Below are positions 57,348 through 64,000 of a DNA stretch of 64,000 nucleotides, in pieces. The notes under the pieces were generated by a model. The model saw nothing but the letters and a program-made list of their open reading frames with translations, had not been told where the DNA came from and searched no databases. Where the stretch lies: NCBI RefSeq assembly GCF_032854445.1, contig NC_088295.1, forward strand, positions 85,046,644 through 85,110,643, given 5' to 3'. Numbering within the stretch: position 1 is the stretch's first letter; each line of letters opens with the position of its first letter. Made by a program: the position numbers and the translations under genes. This DNA is from Liolophura sinensis (Eukaryota; Mollusca; Polyplacophora; Chitonida; Chitonidae).

Positions 57348-59239
57348 TTTCCGTTAAATGCGAATAAAGTATAACAATAGGACTCGAAAAGACGGCAAAA
57401 GTTAAATTAATCATTTAATACGCAGGCAGTGTTGAATGAAGGCGTCTCTTATTACATCCCCTTTAACAACATAATTTACAGGATCGCCACGCTATGGCTG
57501 GAGGATTGCCGATGTGGCGTTAAGTCATAATCATTCATTCATAATTTACGGTCAGTGGTACAAATGAAATGATCTCTATGATTAAGTTTCGATCTGCCTG
57601 CGTGGTTTCTTTAAATAAAGTTGAGGATGGTACATGTATTACCTTCAGCTGCTTTGGTAAAATTTGTAAGACTTACACTGTCCATGAGGCTTCTTTTATA
57701 TGAGGCAATTTCCATTCTGTGTCTGCTATATTATGTAGAAGGTACAAATTTTGATCTTTGCATTAATTTCTATTCGGCTCAAGAATGAGTCTTTTATTAT
57801 TGTATCACAATAATAATACCCATTTATCTAAAGTTTTAAATGTATCCAGACCGTATGCACATCTTAAATCAGTTGGAACAGGTCCACGTGGTTGTCTGTT
57901 TACAAACGAAACTGAAATTATAAAATTTCTGTGAATAAATAGAAACGCACAGAAGAGGGAGCTATAATAGCAGATAGAGAATTAAACTGAAGTTTGTTCT
58001 CATATTTAGCCGTATGTATATTATCAGCTTTATTTGGACAGGCATTGCTTTCAGTTGGAAATCGCTCCATGTATCTTATATATAGGCCTACAGTATATAG
58101 TCCAAATCGAACAGCACATTTTGGGATATGTCAATTCCTTTCTCAACGACAAAAACACAAAAAAGCTGAATAAAACACATATATGAACAGGACACTTCTC
58201 CGTCAACTTGAAGTATATACTAATTAAGTTTATATGGGTTAATGTCAACAGTTCCCGTGTGAAATAATCCAATTTAGAACACTCTATATTTTGTGCTACA
58301 TTGAGTACGTTTTCTTGGTTCTATTCTACCTCACACGACTGTGTATACCAGACTTGAGCCTTTTTGTGTCCGCTGTGTACACTAGTTCGTCGTCGAGTGT
58401 TAAGGTTTGGTGGATGTCTTGTTAACCAATGTAGTCAAATTATAAATAGGTCTATATCTGACTCGATGACCCCGTGGGGTGAGACAGTCCCGGAGGCTGT
58501 TTACCTAGCAGCCGCTGACTGTATTGCTCTGACAATTACATAGGTGTAGAGCGGACTACATTGCACGGTTATTTATCAGCGACCACCGAGGAACGTTATT
58601 CAGCCGATCACGTCTTATCAATACATGTATTAATCTGTCTCCACCAATACGATCATTTACCTACTTGGTTTTTTGTCATTTGTTACAGACGCCTGTTGTT
58701 CATTTTAGCTTCTACTGCAATTTGCACACCGACCGTGACATTTGCGGCTGTATCTCTGACAAAAACCTACAATAATTGTAAACTTCAAAGGAACGGAAAA
58801 TGTATCGGATGATCCAATTTGTGAATGTAGATGTTCCCCATCCCTACTGCTGATTATGGGAACTCCGGTATAAAGTGACAAATGGAGAGAGCGTGGAGAA
58901 GTAATGGAGAGGTCATGCTAATGGTAAGGGCACAGGCATGGAGTCATGTACAATTCTCAATGTCACCATTATATTACTATGTATCTCTGTTATTTAAGAT
59001 TAAGATAGTTAAATATAGAGTACAGAAGGGCAAAACTACAAATATCATTGCGGTCATCCAAAGGATTCAAATTACAAGTAAATATCAACGCTTTAAAAAA
59101 CATTGTCTCAAGTTTAAATCACTGCTTTATGGTATCTAACATCCAGCTTGGCAATAATCAGTATATATCATGCTGATGAGCCACATGGTGACACTCACAT
59201 TGTCGTTTATGCAATTTATCTATTTATGTGTATATGTAT
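57348..59239. other. Non-coding, no gene recognised
   Basis: AT-rich. Short open frames only, with no family match. Confidence 0.45.
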
Positions 59240-59590
59240 GCTTGGGGTTTAATGTCGTACTTAACATTTTGTCAGTCATATGACGACGAGGAGTTATTAA
59301 GTGTGTGCAAATATACTGTGTCTTTTTTGTGGCAGGCCGAGTCCATGACGCCAAAGTGCTGCCGCCACTGAAGCATCATGCCGAAGACACCAGACACGAT
59401 AACCCACCCAGTCACATAATATGCTGACAGCGGGCCAACGAGTCCTGTTTTCTTGCTCTAATCTCTCGGTGCTGAGCGCCAAGCGAATCAGCAGCAAGTA
59501 CCATTTTTTGAAATCTTTGGTATGACCCGACCGGGGATTGATCCCGAGTCTCTCGACTTCAATGCGGACGCTCCAACCAAAGAGGCTTCT
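59240..59590 (-). mobile_element. SINE family B, near full length
   Basis: The minus strand starts with a tRNA-like head (TGGTTGGAGCGTCCGCATTG; GGGATCAATCCCCGGTCGGG). It runs through 'ggtgtcttcggcatgatgct' and 'catggactcggcctgccaca', and ends 'agtacgacattaaaccccaa', the mollusc-type 3' end. Confidence 0.85.
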
Positions 59591-59593
59591 TTT

Positions 59594-59720
59594 CATCTAT
59601 TTGATTGGTATTGTATTATTTGATTCATAATATTTCCTTCTGTGTTTAAGTTTATAAGTACCGGAAACCTGAGAGAGCCTTGGGGAAACCACCGCACTCC
59701 TGCATGAGGTACAGCTGGAT
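59594..59720 (-). mobile_element. Possible degenerate SINE family A fragment
   Basis: 'atctatttgattggtattgt' and 'ccggaaacctgagagagcct' resemble the tail and body of family A in reverse orientation, heavily decayed. Confidence 0.3.
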
Positions 59721-60466
59721 TCGAATGCCTCACCGGTCACAAACTGAAGATGTTAACAGAGGCAGTTCAGAATACTCTTCTAAAGGAACCTCGGGTAATA
59801 TGCAATATAAGCGGGTTCCATTAAACTTAATCACCTCCATGTACTGTGTCATTTGTAAAATATCGTTTATCGGAGCAAACAGGGATTGATGTTGCGCAGT
59901 GAGCTGCGAAGTGCAGGTTCATTTCTGGCCTGGGATTTGCAAATACCAATTGTCTTCCACCAGTATTGTGTGCAACTCTGTATTTCGCACGTTGGAAATT
60001 TCGGAAATCCGTTTTTTCTCTATCCATAAAACTGAACGTCAAGTATAGTTTTAATGAAAAATTCTTCACTATGGCATAAAGCAACAAACGATTTTCAATC
60101 TTTCAGAGTACGCATACGTACTACAGTCGATATGTACGGTACTCGAACAGTATTTCAATCACTCTATTCGTCTCTTGGAAATAAATGGTTTGAATTTGTT
60201 TCCTGACTTTTCAGTCTCATCAATAAATAAAAAGAGTCTTGTGATAAAAATGAGATGATCATTAATTGAGTGGTGGCTGTTAAAGAATTGATTGCTGTGA
60301 ACTGTTTAGGTTCCATACTCAGGATTGTCAGCTGATGCCAATGAGAAGAATTGTGGTTGACTAACAATAGATAGAAACGTTATGGGAACTTATATATATC
60401 GTATCATTGCAATGTAAGCAGACGAAGTACATATCAACGGACTACTGGTTTTAGGGTGTCTTCTTG

Positions 60467-61218
60467 TCACTGGTTCTCTTGTTGTTGTTGTTGCGTTACT
60501 GGCTGGATATCTGCCTGTCCAGATGGCCCCGATGGTCTTGATGCTTTGCTTTTCCGAACATCCAACGTTTGGTCAAAACTTTCTTTTTGTCCGAACCGTA
60601 ATTTACTGCTGTCTGAAAGTTTTTGTTCCGAATTCTCACAAATCGGATTGTCCTCTGTATTTGTCGGCAATTCCGTCTGGTCTCTCTCCATTTTAAATGT
60701 CAACGTTGGACTTGATTGTTTGTCTTTTGAATGGTCGCATGATTTCTTACTGCGCTTCCATTTCATTCGTCGATTTTGAAACCATATCTTTACCTAAAAC
60801 AAACAACAGAATAAAACATATATATTAACAAGAGATTAAAAATTGCACCTAACCTGTTCTGATAGATTGACGACAAGTGGTTCCCAGTATCCACTGCTGG
60901 AAACCTACCGCGCGACCAAAGAGGAAGTCAGTGTGAGCTGGACTTGAACTCACAGGGACTGGATTGGCGAGAAGCTCCTATGTATGAATATTTCTAGACG
61001 GATGTGTAACGGTAAGCATATAGATCATGTGCCCAATGTATAAGCAGGCAGACCTACCTGTGTTTCTGTTAAGAGTAATGTAGATGCTATCTCGAACCTC
61101 TTCGGTCTGGACAAATATTTGTTAAGTTTAAACTGTCGTTCTAACTCCAGAAGCTGCTGGCTGGTGAAGGCGGTTCGTGGACGTCGTGATTTACCCGTCA
61201 GCGGATTCTGAGATTGAA
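60467..61218 (-). CDS. Mnx: Second Mnx homeobox gene, partial (exons 2 and 3)
   Basis: Two coding exons on the minus strand, 61218-61058 (161 nt, the same length as exon 2 of the first Mnx) and 60793-60467, encode the homeodomain and C-terminus. Exon 2 begins with two bases of a split codon, as in the first Mnx. The homeodomain reads [59 protein letters not shown], split at the same Gln44/Val45 point. The first half is identical to the neighbour; helix 2 has changes (EIASTLLL against EVATSLML). The C-terminus (about 90 aa after the homeodomain) is unlike the first Mnx and ends glutamine-rich ([10 protein letters not shown]). No exon encoding an MEKSK/eh1 N-terminus was found up to 64000, so exon 1 is probably outside the window. 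The gene looks intact otherwise. Confidence 0.9.
60893..60985 (-). mobile_element. SINE family A head fragment in Mnx-2 intron
   Basis: 'gtgagctggacttgaactca' and 'cagggactggattggcgaga' correspond to the tRNA-like head in reverse orientation. It lies in the short intron between the homeobox exons. Confidence 0.65.
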
Positions 61219-61496
61219 CTGCAAGAAGAGTAATTTAAACGTACAGATTCAGCAAAACTGGCATAAGCCATAAATAATAGCAAGTAATAATTGTAATAAT
61301 GATGACTAAAAATGCAACCAAATAAAAGTTTGGCTTAAATTATAGAATAGATTGTGCTCCAGAATACGGATGAATTATATAACCAAGCTTTTATTATCAA
61401 TGTCAGGCAATCTATTTTTGTTTGACCGGATGCAAAAAAGTATTATCTTTGCTGTTATTAGTTGTCACGACTGTGAGTGTCAGAGTGCTAGATCTA

Positions 61497-61745
61497 GGCG
61501 TCCGAATAAACAGGTGCTAATCGTCACCCTCAATGGTAAAACCCGGGTCATCGAACACAGAACCAAATTCCAAAACAAAATCACATACCACCAAAAAACT
61601 AGGAAAATATGTGAAGTAATCAAAATCTGTATGCAGATTGCGTTTTGATTGTAACTGTAGGTTGCGTTTTGATTGTAACTGATCAACAGCAAGAAAGACT
61701 ATAAAACCAGACCAGCGACAGTGTGATGGTTGGCAAACTGGTGAA
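61497..61745. repeat. Dispersed repeat, degenerate composite copy
   Basis: Weakly resembles module 1 (accaaattccaaaacaaaat; ccaccaaaaaactaggaaa). It is followed by a stretch like module 2 (gcgacagtgtgatggttggc). It also includes a direct 23-bp-scale duplication (gcgttttgattgtaactg twice, 61640-61682). Confidence 0.45.
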
Positions 61746-61764
61746 ATGTAATTGATTTAATGGC

Positions 61765-62640
61765 AGCAATTTGCACGTTACTCACAGTCTATTTCTTTGA
61801 GAAAGTCGCCCATATTCAGCTGTCTGTAAAATCAGTCAAACTCGCTACCAAACTTGCCTTTTAGTCAGTGACACGTAACAACATGAGCTCCATACATTTA
61901 TATGTTTGAAGTTCACATTATTGCAAGGAAAATTAAGTTAGAACACTCTTTCTAATTCATAATGTAAAAAGTCCATAAGCTCGGTTTTGACGACAAGAAC
62001 CCATTGCCTCCAGTGACGTCATAATTATTCAAAAATCAGTGGCATGCTGGATATTGGGCGGAGTTCAACATGTTTTGACGGAGGGCGACACCAGTTACCT
62101 AAACTGATGTACTGTAAACCATGTTTCTGACACTGCCATATTTGAAATTGTTTACATGTTTCAGTATAATATAACCCTAATAAATGAATTTAATTTTATC
62201 TGTTGTAGGATAATATCTTAGGGCAGTATGGTTTTAAAGTTGGATATTGGGAAATTTTGTTATAAAAAAAACAATGTAGTCTATTCGCTGACAGTGTAGT
62301 GTAGGCAGTGCTACTGCGTGGAGTTTGTTCTAACAGCATGTTGGTGCACTTATTGTAAAACAAATTACTCTCCACGCCCATTCCCCCATCCCCATGTGTT
62401 TGAATAATTATGACGTCATCCGAGGCATACGTTCTTGGCGTCGAAACTGAGCTTATGCAGTTCAACATTATAAATTAGAAAAAGTGTTCTAATTTGATTT
62501 TCTTTGGAAGAATATGGACTTCCAACATATCCATTGACTAAAGGCAATTTTTGTAGCGAGTATGACTGATTTTATAGACAGCTGAATATAGGCGACTCTC
62601 CAAAAGAAATAGACTTTAGCACTTGATTTGTAACATGCAA
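61765..62640. repeat. Imperfect inverted repeat, arms of about 270 bp
   Basis: The reverse complement of about 61765-62050 aligns with about 62370-62640. Shared pieces include 'tgaataattatgacgtca', 'gttctaa', 'agacagctgaata' and 'aaagaaatagact'. About 310 bp separate the arms. No transposase frame is present. It looks like an old foldback element or inverted duplication just upstream of the second Mnx homeobox exons. Confidence 0.7.
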
Positions 62641-63179
62641 CATTGTCGTTATTTGGGATACGGTTCATGTACATAATGCAGAAGTTAGTGATTGAAATTG
62701 CCAGATTCTGCTGTGTCGTGTCAGAGGTGTAAGACATGCACTGGTGGCGAATTAGGCGCCAGCTGGCTTACATCGCTAGTTCGAAACCCGATGCGGCCTC
62801 AAACAATTTTCATCACTAGAATCTGTTCTCTACATATTATGCGTTATCCATTATAACAAATATACTATCACAAAGACATCTAAATAAAATCTAAAATAAG
62901 CAAAATATCTCTCTTCCCAGCATATCAAACCAACTTAACACAGTTTGATTTAAAAATTTATTTCACTCTTTTACCCATGGCGATTGGCTGTCTGACAATT
63001 GAAACGGGGATATCTGTACGGGCCTGTAACTACATTGTCTCCAACTACAGAAAGTGTGCTAACCAGTTATTATGGTTTGAAGTAAATAACTTTTCAAGTA
63101 CGACATATAATGACATTAACTGATCAGTTTGCCGCGGGTCTGTTTGTTTGCTACAATGTTGAAACTGTTCATCTGTACG

Positions 63180-63990
63180 TTGGCGGATGGCCATCGTCTA
63201 ATTAGTTCTAATAAAAGCCTCGTTAAGTGATCAGCCCCAGGGAACAACAGTCATGCATCTGGTTTTCTTTTTTGGGATTTCTTCTCTGAATTTAACATTC
63301 ACGGCTCGAGCATTGTTTTCTTTTAATTCATTACCAGGCCAATCTGGGTTTCCCCGAGCGTTGACTGGGGGAGGTAGCTGCGGGGATCGGGGATAATTAC
63401 CATAGCCCTGTTCCTTAAGAGGGTGAAAAAGAGAAACACAAAACGATCGAGGCTATAATAGACAGCTCAGTGCGCCTTCTGACGACACCCCGCCATGATC
63501 CACTCGCTAATAATGTTCCGTGCCAATCGCTTCACATAGAATAAAGATGCAACTATCAACTTCCTGGGCAAATAAAAGCACAAGGACACTGGAATCTGGC
63601 GAGGCTTCAAGTGGAATCGGGCTGATTCCTTTTGAGATGCTAATCTAATTAGTCCGAGAGGAGGGCTCTACGCGCAAGGTGATTATAGCGATGGGAGCAA
63701 ACACTTCGGCTCCCGTAACCGCCTGGCCAAATACCGGCTGACGAGCCAGAGCTCACTAAGTTCAATTAGTAAATTGCGGGCTTTCTCCAAAAATGAGGCC
63801 TTAATCTACGCTTGATGATTAAAGATGTTGACTTACACTGATGAAATGGCCAGTGCCCACCTGCGAGTTGTCCCGGATATCGAGTGGAGACGAAACCGAA
63901 CGTAGATTAGCTCTCGCTTAGACCGACCACAAAATCACCCCTGCCGAAATGGACCCCAGAATAAATGACATTTCATTTGCTAACGGAATA
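63180..63990. promoter_or_regulatory. Candidate conserved non-coding block, ATTA-rich
   Basis: SINE-free with repeated homeodomain-type cores (cgtctaattagttctaataa, cttttaattcattaccaggc, gggataattaccatagccc, gctaatctaattagtccgag, gttcaattagtaaattgcgg). It lies about 2-2.8 kb upstream of the second Mnx homeobox exons, in its intron 1 or upstream region. Enhancer role inferred. Confidence 0.35.
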
Positions 63991-64000
63991 TCACACTCGT

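Noticed and set aside
59297-59596. 99-codon minus-strand frame
   Set aside because: Lies entirely inside SINE family B.
61790-61835. Short ATG frame (MGDFLKEID) bounded by an AG and GTGAGT, as a possible first exon of the second Mnx
   Set aside because: It lies in an arm of the inverted repeat, the other arm carries a degraded copy, and it lacks the MEKSK/eh1 start expected of Mnx.

Overview
The window is animal nuclear DNA: AT-rich, gene-poor, with long introns, canonical GT/AG splice sites, many tRNA-derived SINEs, long (AT)n arrays and minisatellites. The SINE type (3' tail with 'attcttgagtacggcgtaaaa' ending in AATAAATAAA; a second family ending 'gacgttaaaccccaagcact') is typical of molluscs. 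Together with a rough-type homeobox gene, which vertebrates lack, this points to a lophotrochozoan, most likely a mollusc. The species cannot be named from sequence alone.

Four protein-coding genes can be rebuilt from sequence. (1) DNAJC9, a histone-binding J-domain co-chaperone, lies on the minus strand at 2214-9183 in five coding exons (263 aa computed from the splice model). Its intron 3 is filled by a ~2 kb minisatellite of 55-bp units. (2) ro (rough homeobox) lies on the plus strand at 15954-20389 in three exons (232 aa). (3) A complete Mnx (HB9/exex) homeobox gene lies on the minus strand at 44473-50384 in three exons (358 aa). (4) A second, partial Mnx gene lies on the minus strand at 60467-61218; its first exon is not visible and is probably beyond 64000. 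A possible first exon of an unidentified plus-strand gene (9294-9356) sits 110 bp from the DNAJC9 start codon, suggesting a shared bidirectional promoter.

Layout: 1-2213 is the DNAJC9 3' flank with two SINEs; 2214-9183 DNAJC9; 9294-9356 the divergent exon; 9357-15953 repeats (tRNA-like tandem pair, a foldback element, SINEs) and the ro upstream region; 15954-20389 ro; 20390-44472 a gene desert with decayed retroelements and AT arrays that also holds low-repeat blocks dense in ATTA motifs; 44473-50384 Mnx; 50385-60466 a second desert with similar blocks; 60467-61218 the second Mnx; 61219-64000 an inverted repeat and another ATTA-rich block.

The most interesting observations are: the tandem Mnx pair, where a 78-nt part of the homeobox has only 2 differences while the adjoining homeobox sequence is heavily diverged, suggesting gene conversion; the linkage of ro to two Mnx genes; and a compact group of three TGTTTAC forkhead-type sites with nearby E-boxes and a TCF-type site in Mnx intron 1. 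I found no wholly new biological system. Regulatory calls are inference from motif content only.
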